A stretch of 64,000 nucleotides of DNA from Picochlorum sp. 'celeri' (taxonomy: Eukaryota > Chlorophyta > Trebouxiophyceae), in the NCBI GenBank assembly GCA_010909725.1, contig JAACMV010000024.1, forward strand, positions 1,116,001 through 1,180,000, written 5' to 3'. Positions 9,748 to 20,318 of the stretch are shown in pieces. The position numbers were made by a program, and so were the translations under genes. The first letter of the stretch is position 1. The number at the start of each line of letters is the position of its first letter. A model generated the notes under the pieces. The model was not told the DNA's origin. It saw nothing but the letters and a program-made list of their open reading frames with translations, and did no database searches.

Positions 9748-12700
9748 ATGAGTGGCACTGGCGTGACCAAGGACGACGTCCCGTTGCTCCAATACCGCTT
9801 GGACGAGTCTGTGGACGAGTCGTCGTGCATTTCCATTGGAGCGAAATTATATGGGCATGGGAAGGTGAAGAATAAAAGGCCGCATACGTTTGCTGAGAAA
9901 TGGTGGTCTCCAGTGTCGTATATTCTGTACTTTTGGTTTTCTGGTGTGTTACGATTGGGATACAAAAGGACGCTGCAATATGAGGATATGTTTGATACGC
10001 CAGCGGCGTTGAAGACGAAAGAAGTGTATCCTCGCTTTTGTGACACGTTTAATAGCCTCATCGTGGATGCGAGGAGGAAAGGGGGTAAGGATGCAGCCAA
10101 GGTGAAGGAGGCTGAGGCTGGCAGGTCTGCCAGGTTTGTGTTTCAAACAATCCTGAGGAGGCATTGGAAGAGAATTGGGTATGCCATGCTTCTTCAGCTG
10201 TGTTACTCTGGGGTTCAATTCGTGGGGCCGTTGATGCTGAATCAGATTGTCAAGATTTTGACTGAAGCTGAAAAGTATAGACAGCAGAACCTGGAATTTC
10301 CATCAAGTGAGATTACAAAGGCGTATTTGTATGCCATGGGTATGTTTTTGGGTCCTGTTGTGGGAACGTTGGGAGCGTCTCAGGCGAACAGAGTGGCGAT
10401 TGGAACTCAAGTGATGATTCGAGGGGAGCTGATTGCGTCCATTTACAGAAAGGCCTTGTCTCTGAGTACAAGGTCGCGGCAAGCGACGGAGACTGGAAGG
10501 ATTGTGAATTTCATGTCTGCGGATGTGAATCAGCTTCAGATGTTCTTTTATCCGTTTGCGTCTCAGCTGTTGACGGGGCCTGCCATGCTGATTACAGCCT
10601 TGGTGTTGTTGTGGTTTCAGATTGAATGGGCAACATTCATTGGACTGGGTATTTTGTTGATTTCTACTCCTGCGACGACGATATTTTTGAAAAAGATTAC
10701 TGGGTTTAGAAGAGAGATGCTCAAGCATACTGATCAGCGTGTGAAATTGATGAATCAGTTGCTGGTTGGTATTCGTGTGTTGAAGATGTATGCATGGGAG
10801 TCTGCACAGGAGGCTGCTGTGTTGGAGGTTCGTAAGCGTGAGCTCGGGGCTCTTGGAAAGGCGATTCCATATCGAGTTGGACTCCAGACACTCTTGTTTG
10901 CGGCGCCCTCGTTGGCCATGGTGACATGCTTTGTTGTGTATGGTACAGTCAGACCAGAGCAGTTTACAGCAAGTGCTGTGTTTACATCGATTGCCTACTT
11001 CGCGCTGATGCGATTCCCTTTGATTTTCCTTCCGTTTGCTTTGATTCAGCTTGCCAATGCTATTGTGAGTATGAAGCGATTGTCAATATTCTATCTCCAG
11101 GAGAATAGAAAAGATGAGGTGGAAGAGCTGGACCATATTGGTATTGAAGTGGAGGATGGAGAGTTTTTCTGGGCAAAGCCACCAGAGAGACTCAAGATAC
11201 CAGAGATTGGAAGGAAAAAGAGTGGTAAGAAGGAATCGAAAGGAAAGGCTGATGAGGATGAGAAGAAGAAGAAGAAGGAAGAGGAGGAGTCCCCATCAGA
11301 CCCAGACTCGGGCAAGGTGACTCCGTCCAGTACAAGCGACCAAGACAGCCCCAAGCTTGGAAAGGAAAAGGCTGTTGATGGAGATGAGGAAGGCGAATCT
11401 GACGATTCTAGGATTGCTTGGTTGCTCAAGAATGTCAATTTGACTGTGAATGATGGAGAGCTTGTCTGCGTTGTTGGCAAAGTTGGAAGCGGCAAGTCTA
11501 GTTTAGTACAAGCCATTGTTGGTGAAATGGAAAGGAAATCTGGAAAAGTTTCCGTCGGTGGTCGCATTGCATATGCTGCTCAGCAACCATGGATTGTGAA
11601 TGCTAGTCTCAAAGAGAATGTTACATTCGGTCAAGAGTTTGATGAAAAAAGATGGCAGGCCACTGTTGATGCATGCTGTTTGAAACAAGATTTGGAAACA
11701 TTACCAGGAGGAGAAGAAACAGAGATTGGAGAAAAAGGAATCAACTTGTCTGGGGGCCAAAAGCAACGTGTGTCGCTGGCAAGGGCAATGTATCAGGATG
11801 CAGATGTGTACATTCTTGATGACCCACTATCAGCTGTAGATGTCCACGTTGGCCGTCATATCTTTGATAAATTCATAAATGGAGCGATTCAACACAAAGC
11901 TAGGTTGTTGGTGACGAATCAACTGACGTTTTTACCACAGGCAGACAAGATTGTGATGATTGAAAATGGTGCAATTGTGGCCCAGGGGACTTTTGAAGAG
12001 TGCCAGGAATGCGCAAGCTTTGTAAAGCTCTTGTCCGAGCATAATGCAAAGGCAGGTGAGGAAGAAGATGCTGAAAAGGGTGATCAGAAAAAGCCAAAAG
12101 CGCCTAAAGCTGTGAGGCGAGATGTGACATCCAAGCTCATTCAGGATGCCATGTCAACAAACCCTGCAACAGGCAACAAATTAGCCTCCATGCCAAGTAA
12201 GATCGATAGAACGGAGACATTTGTGAGGATTCCTGAGGAAAAGGACGAAGCAAAATCCCAGGGTAAAGGAGGAATGGAAAGAATGGATACATTGAAAATG
12301 CAAGATGAATCAACCAAAGACAAGGGAAAGCTGATGATAAAAGAGGACCAAGAGGTTGGGCAAGTTACCGGAAAGGTATACAAGAATTATATCATAGCAT
12401 ATGGGGTCCTGTCATTCTTTGGCCTCATCTTTTTCTGGAGTGCAGAGCAATCTGTCAGGATTCTGACCAATTGGTACTTGTCTCAGTGGACACAAGCTGA
12501 GTTGGAATCTCAAATAAACCCAGAGTCGGACTTCAATCGCTACTCCTATGTCGGTGGATATTTAGGTTTTGCATTTGGATTTGTGGCTTTGACATCTATT
12601 CGATCATTTATGAATCTGATGTCTGCATTGCATGCATCCAAAGTGATCCATTTCAAGACACTTGGTAGCCTTGTCCGTGCACCAGTCTTGTTCTTTGATA

Positions 12701-14229
12701 CTACGCCCGTAGGCAGAGTCCTGAATAGATTTTCAAAGGACACAGATGAAGTAGACTTTTTACTGTCCATGTCAATGTCAGAATTTGGAAATTGCATCAT
12801 GCAGCTGTTGTCCACTCTTATATTCTTGGCTGTTATTCAGCCAATTTTGCTGGCAGGTATTGTTCCTCTGATGGGCATTTACTATCTGCTGCAAAAGTAT
12901 TATCGAAGATCATATATTGAGATGCAAAGACTGGATGCTGTGTCGAGATCACCGATTTACGCCCATTTCTCAGAGTCCTTGGCTGGTGTAGAAACTATCC
13001 GTGCATACCGGTTGGAGACTACCTTTGCCCTCTCTTCTGACACCAAAGTTGATGCAAACCATAGAGCATATTTCACCCTGAAGATGGCAAATGAATGGCT
13101 TGCCCAGCGCTTGGATATTATTGGTGCAACAATAGTGTTCCTCACAGCAGTGTTGGCCATTGACAGGCGTAACGTTGTCTCAGTGTCTTTAGCAGCATTA
13201 ACTTTGTCGGAAGCTCTGGATGTGACATTGTTCTTAAAAGCAGCTGTCACATCAGGTGCAATGTTTGAAACCAGATTTAATTCAGTCGAGAGGCTGACGA
13301 ATTATTGGAACCTGGCCCAAGAGAAGCCAGCAGAGATTGAAGACAACAAGCCTGACGATGATTGGCCAACGCATGGTGAAATTGAGTATGAGGATGTGTG
13401 GATGCGGTATCGACCAGAACTTGAACCTGTATTGAAAGGAGTGTCGTTCGTGGTTCATGCTGGAGACAAAGTGGGTATTGTTGGAAGGACTGGCAGTGGA
13501 AAGAGTTCTTTGATCGTCACTCTTTTCAGACTTGTAGAACCATACGCTGGGCGCATCTTGCTGGATGGTATCAACATTTTGGATATTGGACTGAACGACG
13601 TGAGGGGTAGAATAGCAGCCATCCCTCAAGACCCTGTGCTCTTTAGTGGAACAGTGCGAACCAATTTAGATCCCTATGACAGGCATTTGGATGCAGAAAT
13701 ATGGGAGGCTCTCTCCCATGTAAGTTTGAAGGATGTCGTCTCAGGACTTGAATCTGGACTTTCATCCAACGTGGCAGAGGGTGGTGAGAATTTCTCAGTT
13801 GGACAACGCCAGTTGCTCTGTGTAGCCAGAGCACTTTTGAGACAACCAAGGGTGCTTGTTGCAGATGAAGCGACAGCATCCGTTGATTCAGAGACTGACT
13901 CTTTGATTCAAAAGACAATCAGAAGGGAATTCAAGCATTGCACTGTTGTCACGATTGCACATAGAATCAACACAATTCTCGACTCGACAAAAGTGCTCGT
14001 CATGGATGATGGAAATGTTGCAGAATATGACACGGTCCCAGCATTGATGGGAAGATCTAATTCATCCTTCCGTGCCATGGTCATCGAATCTGAGTCAACC
14101 ACCCCAGGCCCAAGCAGAGCATCCTCGTCCCAAAATTTGACATCGATGGACGATGAGGATTCAAAGAGATATCCAAAGGGAGTGAACACATTTGTCAAGA
14201 GAATGAAGGGCTATGGAGCGTCTGAATAA
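9748..14229 (+). CDS. ABCC (MRP-type) ABC transporter
   Basis: Single exon, about 1493 aa from the ATG at 9748. An ATP-driven exporter of the multidrug-resistance-associated/glutathione-conjugate class with the short layout: no TMD0, then L0, TMD1, NBD1, TMD2, NBD2. NBD1 has Walker A GKVGSGKSS near residue 577, signature LSGGQKQRVSLARA near 667 and Walker B VYILDDPLSAVD. NBD2 has Walker A GRTGSGKSS near 1247, a variant signature FSVGQRQLLCVARA, and Walker B VLVADEATASVD. The ABCC habit of a degenerate NBD1 is consistent with D in place of the catalytic Glu. A long Lys/Glu/Ser-rich insertion precedes NBD1 (about residues 490-560) and another lies in the linker before TMD2; both look disordered and phosphorylatable. 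Likely vacuolar or plasma membrane; substrate not inferable. It converges on ORC5 with 26 bases between stops. Confidence 0.95.
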   Translation: MSGTGVTKDDVPLLQYRLDESVDESSCISIGAKLYGHGKVKNKRPHTFAEKWWSPVSYILYFWFSGVLRLGYKRTLQYEDMFDTPAALKTKEVYPRFCDTFNSLIVDARRKGGKDAAKVKEAEAGRSARFVFQTILRRHWKRIGYAMLLQLCYSGVQFVGPLMLNQIVKILTEAEKYRQQNLEFPSSEITKAYLYAMGMFLGPVVGTLGASQANRVAIGTQVMIRGELIASIYRKALSLSTRSRQATETGRIVNFMSADVNQLQMFFYPFASQLLTGPAMLITALVLLWFQIEWATFIGLGILLISTPATTIFLKKITGFRREMLKHTDQRVKLMNQLLVGIRVLKMYAWESAQEAAVLEVRKRELGALGKAIPYRVGLQTLLFAAPSLAMVTCFVVYGTVRPEQFTASAVFTSIAYFALMRFPLIFLPFALIQLANAIVSMKRLSIFYLQENRKDEVEELDHIGIEVEDGEFFWAKPPERLKIPEIGRKKSGKKESKGKADEDEKKKKKEEEESPSDPDSGKVTPSSTSDQDSPKLGKEKAVDGDEEGESDDSRIAWLLKNVNLTVNDGELVCVVGKVGSGKSSLVQAIVGEMERKSGKVSVGGRIAYAAQQPWIVNASLKENVTFGQEFDEKRWQATVDACCLKQDLETLPGGEETEIGEKGINLSGGQKQRVSLARAMYQDADVYILDDPLSAVDVHVGRHIFDKFINGAIQHKARLLVTNQLTFLPQADKIVMIENGAIVAQGTFEECQECASFVKLLSEHNAKAGEEEDAEKGDQKKPKAPKAVRRDVTSKLIQDAMSTNPATGNKLASMPSKIDRTETFVRIPEEKDEAKSQGKGGMERMDTLKMQDESTKDKGKLMIKEDQEVGQVTGKVYKNYIIAYGVLSFFGLIFFWSAEQSVRILTNWYLSQWTQAELESQINPESDFNRYSYVGGYLGFAFGFVALTSIRSFMNLMSALHASKVIHFKTLGSLVRAPVLFFDTTPVGRVLNRFSKDTDEVDFLLSMSMSEFGNCIMQLLSTLIFLAVIQPILLAGIVPLMGIYYLLQKYYRRSYIEMQRLDAVSRSPIYAHFSESLAGVETIRAYRLETTFALSSDTKVDANHRAYFTLKMANEWLAQRLDIIGATIVFLTAVLAIDRRNVVSVSLAALTLSEALDVTLFLKAAVTSGAMFETRFNSVERLTNYWNLAQEKPAEIEDNKPDDDWPTHGEIEYEDVWMRYRPELEPVLKGVSFVVHAGDKVGIVGRTGSGKSSLIVTLFRLVEPYAGRILLDGINILDIGLNDVRGRIAAIPQDPVLFSGTVRTNLDPYDRHLDAEIWEALSHVSLKDVVSGLESGLSSNVAEGGENFSVGQRQLLCVARALLRQPRVLVADEATASVDSETDSLIQKTIRREFKHCTVVTIAHRINTILDSTKVLVMDDGNVAEYDTVPALMGRSNSSFRAMVIESESTTPGPSRASSSQNLTSMDDEDSKRYPKGVNTFVKRMKGYGASE

Positions 14230-14255
14230 TACTACTAGTGCGCATAACTTTTTTT

Positions 14256-15720
14256 TCACGCGAGTTTAATATAATCATTCAAAGAAACTTTGAGGTTTCG
14301 AGCAATTTTATACGCTAAATCGTCTGAAAGATCGCAGCGGTATGATGGCCCAGTGAGTGGGTCTCCTCCGACACATGTCAACAAACCAAGGGAGCACAAA
14401 CTTGTGACTTGCATCAAAACTTCCACCTCCTGAAGCTTATCTAACCACTCCACATGCCCCTCTTTCGGTATAAATCCATCAACGGATTTTGGCTCACAGA
14501 TATAATAGTAAATATTGAGCATTCTCTCCAACGGGAATGCATGGCTTCCCCGAAGTTTCTTATCCAATGCCCTCTCCGCTTGCCTATCTAATGCTTGCGA
14601 GTTTTTCCTACTCTTTCCAGAATATCCCGGATCAAAAATAGCCTGATCACTTGTCGCTTTATTCCGCGATGCAATATAGGACGCTAACAGGAGAAATTTG
14701 GACATGTAAGGAATGGCAAGCACCATTTTTGCCTCATTGCCCATCTCTCTTTCCTTTGCTGTCGCAGTAGTGGCACAATGGTTGACACCAACATCTAAAT
14801 TCGAAACAATATTTTGCAGCATTGGCATAATAGCTCTCAGCAGCTGAGGACCTTGAACAGATGCACCCTTCTTTCGAACAGGAGCAATGTATACAGGCCA
14901 CAACTTGGACAGGGCCACCCGTATATCGAGAAGATTGTTCGTTCCCCGAGCGAGAACCGGCACCACACTCGCTACAAACTGCTCATAATATTTGGTATAC
15001 TCTGTACATCGGGGACTATACCCCCTCATCATGCAAATCTGTACACGTACAATCTTCCACCATCAATAACAATACAAACACAGTCGACCCAACGCAGTCT
15101 TCATGAACACACACCTTGCAGATCTCGGAAGCTCCATACGCTGGAAACTCAACAACATCCGGCTCTCTCATTCGTTCTCCTCCTTTGCCTATTGAAAACA
15201 CCCCAGACACCCACGGCATTGTGCTCACCATGATGACACCAATGTCAGCACTGAGCACCTCCCCCAACTGACTCAATGTAATCAGAACATCATTCTTGGC
15301 CACCCTTTCGGCAGAATCCAGCACAATCCATACAGTACCACCGTCATAACCTTTTAAAACGTCCCCAATCTGTGTTACAAATTGACTCATAGAGTCCCCT
15401 CTATTGGCAGGTGCACTCCCTCGCTTTCTCTTCTTATTCCAATCTAATACCCTCTTTAATTTCCTCACAATAACACTATACACGGCTTTTGGTGAGTATA
15501 TTTCTCTACAATCAATATATACATGGACAGAACCCGTCGCATCAAGCGCTTTCCGCAGAATACTCGTCTTTCCAGTAGACTCTGGTCCAGTCACCAACAG
15601 AGGTTCAGGCGACACAGTTGTCGAGCACAGATGATCCACAATCTTCTCAATCTGTTGATTCCTATACACAAAATCTTTCATTAAATTACTTTTTACGCTA
15701 GAAGAAATCTCTGACGCCAT
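14256..15720 (-). CDS. ORC5: Origin recognition complex subunit 5
   Basis: AAA+ subunit of ORC, which marks origins and loads MCM2-7. Exons 15720-15115 and 15038-14256 (phase 0, donor GTGTGT, acceptor GTACAG) give about 462 aa; human ORC5 is 435. The N-terminal half has YRNQQIEKI at the start of the AAA+ domain, Walker A GPESTGKTS and Walker B VWIVLDSAE. Exon 2 holds the C-terminal ORC5 domain with IPYMSKFLLLASYIASRNK, the best family signature, followed by a basic linker and the winged-helix-like end. The first in-frame ATG after a stop is 15720. The frame is open for 48 codons further upstream but without an ATG, so an upstream coding exon would be needed for a longer protein. Confidence 0.92.
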
Positions 15721-16121
15721 ATCTCTAGCTAAAATGGAATTCAAAAGAAAAAAATTCAAAAGCCGTTGGAGCAAATTTGAAATATCAGATTCGCTATTCC
15801 TTCCACACAATGCATAAAGACATCTATAATCTACTTTTAATTTGCCAGAGATGCTGCAATCCACTCAATAACAATCATGGAATCAATATGTGCCAAAATC
15901 TGTCCAACTCGAGAGTTTGCCTATTCTAAATATTCTAAACACGGACGTACCCTGGCCCTGGTATGCCGTCTCCCTCATGCTACACGATAGAACGCAATGC
16001 ATCGGCGCTATTTAATTTAAAATACCATATCGACACGGTATATGGCGATATGAACGCATCAAGGGCTGCTTTGTGGATACTGCTGTAGTCCACGTTTGCA
16101 AGGGCAATTTGGGTTTTGGGT
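15721..16121. other. Divergent promoter gap between ORC5 and the SLC35F6-like gene
   Basis: About 400 bases, AT-rich, with no supported gene or RNA. The reading frame upstream of ORC5 stays open to about 15864 but lacks an ATG. I see no strong repeat. Confidence 0.4.
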
Positions 16122-17516
16122 ATGGGGTCATTCCCTGTACCGGTCGCTGTATTGGCGGCGGCAATGTTGATTTCAGGTACTTTGAAATTCAAACGTGTGG
16201 GAGAGCCTTTCTTTACACGAGTATGGGGTGATTTTTATTGCCAGTCAGGGTTGTTCTCACTCCTACACTTGTTTGCAGGGGCATGCATTACCGTGCTTAT
16301 TAAATTGCAAGATTTAGTCCCAGTATATGATGAAGAAGAGGGAAGAGATAGGCGATTTAGACACCCAATTATTCAGACAGGTCTCATGTTTCTTGGGGAA
16401 GTCCTGTGTCTTGTGAGCATTTTGTGGAATGATATTACAGATGGACCTGTTGGCAAGCGTGGGAAACGAATGTTGACATTGTGGGGATCATTTGCAATTC
16501 CTGCAGTATGTGACTTTGCTGCGTCGACACTGATCAATCTAGGGTTGTTTTATACGAGTGCAAGCACATATCAAATGTTAAAAGGAAATGTTGTTTGCTT
16601 TGCTGGTATTTGGACTGTACTGCTTCTTCATAAGCGGCTAAAAAGCCAGCATTGGATGGGTATTGTGATGATTACTGCTGGAGCAGCGCTTGTGGGCGCA
16701 AGCAGCATGTATTTTGACGATGGGCACTTTGAAACACTCTTGGTTGGTGGAAAGCATGCTCCAAACAAGACGGGGTTGGGAATCCTTCTGATCGTCATTG
16801 CTCAGATGCTGAATGCGTTGCAGTTTATTGCTGAGGAAAAGTTTATGAAAAAATTGCGACCGCCTCCAGGTGTGGCTGTAGGAATCGAAGGCCTGACAGG
16901 CATGGTATGCTGCCTGTTGTGTCTGCCGTTTGTCTCAACCATCATGGCACCAGATGGGCGACCAATTGACCGCGTCATGGATGGTATTACTGCCATTCAA
17001 GGCTCACAGCAGCTACAAATCACATCTATACTACTTATTTTTTGTGTCGCGGTATTCAATTTGAGCGGGATATCCGTCACCCGGCGTCTCTCAGGAGCAG
17101 CACGAGCAGTTTTTGATGTGAGTCGGACAGTGCTTGTGTGGATTGTCGGAATCAAGCTTGGGTGGGAATCGTTTCATACGTTACAGGCAGTTGGATTTTC
17201 TATTCTTGTCGCTGGAACGTCAGTGTATAATGATGTACTGCGTAACTGGCTCCCAGAACCAAATTCTTACGAGGGGTATAGCAATTTGAATGCTGATTTG
17301 CTTCCGCCTGATGGTTCCTGGTCGACCGAGTCAGAGGGTGACGATAACGACGATGCAAGCACAACCATCACCTGGAATTCCATGGATGAGGAGCGACAGC
17401 AGCACCGGAGAGATACTCAGCCAATCCTGACTCAGAATAGAAATGCGGCAACCATGGCCCGAAGCATCTCAATGCTGCCTGAAATTCTATCCCCTCATTC
17501 CCCTGGATCTCTGTAG
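16122..17516 (+). CDS. SLC35F6-like drug/metabolite transporter
   Basis: Member of the DMT superfamily closest to SLC35F6/C2orf18, a lysosomal or mitochondrial membrane carrier in animals. The whole frame is open (464 aa from ATG 16122), but I favour a 102-base intron at 16177-16278 (donor GTACTT, acceptor TTTGCAG, phase 1). Removing it joins MLISG directly to ACITVLIKLQDLVPV, which aligns with the family's first helix; retaining it inserts 34 residues not expected there. The spliced protein is about 430 aa. Ten hydrophobic segments follow, with landmarks TGLMFLGEVLCL, TLINLGLFYTSASTYQMLKG and LQFIAEEKF. The C-terminus (about the last 75 residues) is hydrophilic and Ser/Asp-rich. Substrate unknown. 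Confidence 0.85.
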   Translation: MGSFPVPVAVLAAAMLISGTLKFKRVGEPFFTRVWGDFYCQSGLFSLLHLFAGACITVLIKLQDLVPVYDEEEGRDRRFRHPIIQTGLMFLGEVLCLVSILWNDITDGPVGKRGKRMLTLWGSFAIPAVCDFAASTLINLGLFYTSASTYQMLKGNVVCFAGIWTVLLLHKRLKSQHWMGIVMITAGAALVGASSMYFDDGHFETLLVGGKHAPNKTGLGILLIVIAQMLNALQFIAEEKFMKKLRPPPGVAVGIEGLTGMVCCLLCLPFVSTIMAPDGRPIDRVMDGITAIQGSQQLQITSILLIFCVAVFNLSGISVTRRLSGAARAVFDVSRTVLVWIVGIKLGWESFHTLQAVGFSILVAGTSVYNDVLRNWLPEPNSYEGYSNLNADLLPPDGSWSTESEGDDNDDASTTITWNSMDEERQQHRRDTQPILTQNRNAATMARSISMLPEILSPHSPGSL

Positions 17517-17541
17517 CATTCATTCAATTAAATACAATACT

Positions 17542-17944
17542 CTATGATTCCTCTTGGGCAACGACACCAGAAGATGCAAAACTTCCACGAAATGACTCCA
17601 AATCCAAATTCCTATTCTTCTGCAGCACATCTACAACTGCATAGCTCTTATTCTTGCTCAAAGGCCTGCACAGTCGAATCTTTACCGTATCTCCGATCCC
17701 ACATTCATTCGCTTCATCATGTGCCATGATCTTTGTTGTCCTCCGCAGAGAGGTTCTATACTTTTTGATATGCTTGATTCTATCGACGGCAACGAGCACT
17801 GATTTCTGCATCTTGTTGGAGACGACCTACACACAGGAATAACAACGCCATCGTCAAGAATTTCATCTCAATTTTCCATCTGATGGGGTATCTCAATGAA
17901 AGTAGACGCACTCGTCCCACAAACTCGGTTGGGCCAGACGGCAT
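17542..17944 (-). CDS. Mitochondrial ribosomal protein uS17m
   Basis: Small-subunit rRNA-binding protein. Exons 17944-17912 (11 codons) and 17826-17542, phase 0, donor GTGCGT, acceptor TGTGTAG, about 105 aa. The splice restores the family start FVGRVVSNKMQKSVLVAVDR. Downstream motifs KIMAHDEANECGIGDTVKI and CRPLSKNKSY match plant mitochondrial S17 better than plastid or cytosolic homologues. No separate presequence is visible, as in many uS17m proteins. The last 25 residues are a lineage-specific tail. It converges on the SLC35F6-like gene with 25 bases between stops. Confidence 0.9.
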
Positions 17945-18103
17945 GGCGGATATCTGCTTGTGTCCGCACTATCGTGGCCTTTATGGTATGTCAAATGCAA
18001 TTTTACGATATATACACATGAATGATGTGCGATTTCGTGGAATATCCTTTGTGAATTCCTCGCCATTGGAGTTTTAAACCACTTAAATACGACATTGTAG
18101 CAA

Positions 18104-19912
18104 TCAAGATTCAGTCATCATCTTCTTCTTCTTCGTCTTTTTCACATCCTTCTTCTTCTTCTTCGTCTTTGCCTCGAGACTGCTAGGCTCATCGACAGCA
18201 TTGGAAAAGGTGAGCATTCTCTTCCGGTTTTGGCTGGCAAGAGGCTTTTGCTTGAGTGCACTTCCCTTTGGCTTTGACGTGGGTGGCGTTCTGACATTTT
18301 CTGGGAACGGAGGTTGTCCGATTCGCCTGACTAAGTTTTTCTTTAGGCTGAATCGGACACTTTTACGTCTGATTTTCTGTGAGGGTTCATCGTCAATGTG
18401 GTGTGGTGTGGCATCGATTCCATTCTCATGACTACCGGATGCAGGTTCGGAGCCTGTATTGCTCTTGGCCTTTTTCTTCTTCTTCTTCTTGTTCTCTTGT
18501 GATTTGGGCGCCTCAGCTACTGTCTTCTCAACCTGCTCTTCTTCTTCTTCTTCTGGAGCCTCCTGGACGATGCGCACAGGAATCTCGTCCTCCTTCTTGG
18601 CTGCCTTCTTCTTACTCTTTTTCACCACTGTCTTGTTCACATTGGTCTTCTTCTTCGCATGTTTCAAGGCCTGTTCTACATCAGACGACGCAAGATACAA
18701 GTACTCCCTATTCTTTGACTTTGTCTTCTTATTTGATCCTGCAGAATTGCCCAAAAAAAATGTGTCGTTCAGTCCGTACGAGTATTTCCTGACAATGCAG
18801 AGAACACAAGGTATCATAACAACCAAACTATTCATGTCTGGAGATATTCAGCTGTAAAACGCATCAGTTTGCACCTTGTCCACAGATAGTTTTCTCCATC
18901 GCGACACAAAATATTATAATATGACAATTGTACGGCATCACATACCAAGGGAAAACAGTTCCTGTGCTAAAGATTGGACATCACACATGGAACCAAACGG
19001 CTCTGCATTTGATTCAACACGTTGAGCAATCTCTGCAAACACATCCGAGTAAATCTTTTTCAACAGAACCTTATTCTCACTCGCACGTAATCCCTCTATG
19101 AAAGGGTCGAGAACAGCCCTCAATGCATCGTGAGAAGGGCGAGCTCCTGCCTCTACCATTTTTTCCAATTCACTGACAACAACAGAGCACACATGATACG
19201 CAAGTCCAACACCGAGATCATTTGCATAGGGAAGTAGTACTACAGTATCTTTCCATACAGTCGAGTACGAACGTATCAGTTCGACATTCCTACAGGTCAG
19301 TGCAAAAAAAAAAACACATGTCACCAGTACCAGCAGCAGCAGCAGCACAAAACCTCATCCTACACGTACCAGTGTGACTGATCAAACAGTTCCAAAGACG
19401 CTGCATAAAACTTTCTAACCAGCATCATGTACTTGTCCATGCGATGTTGATCTATACCCGGCCATTCTCGTTTCATCGTCACAACAAAGGCAGAAAAGTA
19501 CACAAAGGCCACGGTTGGCGACAAGGTACACACCAGACCACTCAAACGATCCGCTAATACCGTCTATATACATGCATAGTATAGTAATAAGTTCATTGAA
19601 ATCCAAAAAACCTGTAAACAGGATCGATGCGCTTCCATTTCCAGGACATGCATGACACATGTAACCCACCTGAACAGAAACTAAATCACTATGCCAGAAA
19701 CAGTAATACAATGCTTTCCAAAGCCTAATAATTTCATTTTGAGAAGCATCAGGGTGAGAATTGAGCCATTGCGTTAATACAAGAAGCCCTTTTTCTCGAG
19801 TGTCTCTATCTGTTGAGCCAAGAGCTCGAGCGAGTCCAGAGTCACTTGTGGCGGCCGTGTCCTCCAGAAGAGGCTTTGATCTCTTCTTCTTTTCTCTCTG
19901 CTTCTTTGCCAT
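18104..19912 (-). CDS. RRP1: RRP1/NOP52 ribosomal RNA processing protein
   Basis: Nucleolar 60S biogenesis factor. Four exons: 19912-19670, 19563-19370, 19289-18946 and 18738-18104, with phases 0, 2, 1; total about 471 aa (human RRP1 461). Each join was forced by frame: Q|TVLADRL, H-W|NVELIRS, and SLG|SNKKTKSKNREYLY. The Nop52 domain covers residues 1 to about 260 with ALGSTDRDTREKGL, LWKALYYCFWHSD and MKREWPGIDQHRMDKYMMLVRKF. The remaining 200 residues are a Lys-rich, low-complexity nucleolar tail with a block of seven Lys and a VRFSLKKN motif reminiscent of a PP1-docking RVxF site. Start: the ATG giving MAKKQREKKKRSK; an ATG 15 codons earlier is in frame but adds nothing family-like. The third intron (207 bases) is the longest of this gene. 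Confidence 0.92.
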
Positions 19913-20318
19913 ACTTGTAATTATACAATCAAAGAGCGATGCCATGCGTCGCATATCTGCTGACTGACTAGGTTGCCTTGATTAGGATGTATAAAAAATC
20001 ACCTCCATCGATGGAGTTGGGGATATCCCCAACGTTGGCATCATCATTAACGATGCCTTTTCTTTGTCCTCTTCTTGCATTGCATCATCACGAAAGACCC
20101 TATGTGGTCTGATGAACATGTCAAGTCAGGAACTGACGACCAAGACGTGAGTTATTATTATTAGTATTAGCCTGGCGCCAGGCTCTCTAGAGAGATCTCT
20201 CTCTCTCTCTGGGAGCAAAAAAAATTCCACTGTTACATACAAGAAGAATCATTCGACAAAGATGTACGGAATGTATGGTCGATAAATAGTACACCATAGA
20301 CACGTATGCTATCGTCAT
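19913..20318. other. Intergenic gap with palindromic GC/GAGA block
   Basis: About 405 bases between RRP1 and the MFS gene. No gene seen. It contains a 14-base perfect palindrome at 20170-20183 followed directly by two overlapping GAGA/CTCT palindromes up to 20202 (see the repeat entry and the finding). Confidence 0.5.
20170..20211. repeat. Contiguous perfect palindromes, GC-rich then GAGATCTC
   Basis: GCCTGGCGCCAGGC (20170-20183) is its own reverse complement. It runs straight into CTCTCTAGAGAG (20183-20194) and AGAGAGATCTCTCT (20189-20202), both self-complementary, then a CT run. Function unknown; similar GATC/GAGA palindromes occur near 22447 and 53973. Confidence 0.75.

Noticed and set aside
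15721..15864. Longer ORC5 beginning at 15864
   Set aside because: That codon is GTG, a stop lies directly upstream, and ORC5 proteins begin close to the YRNQQI segment.
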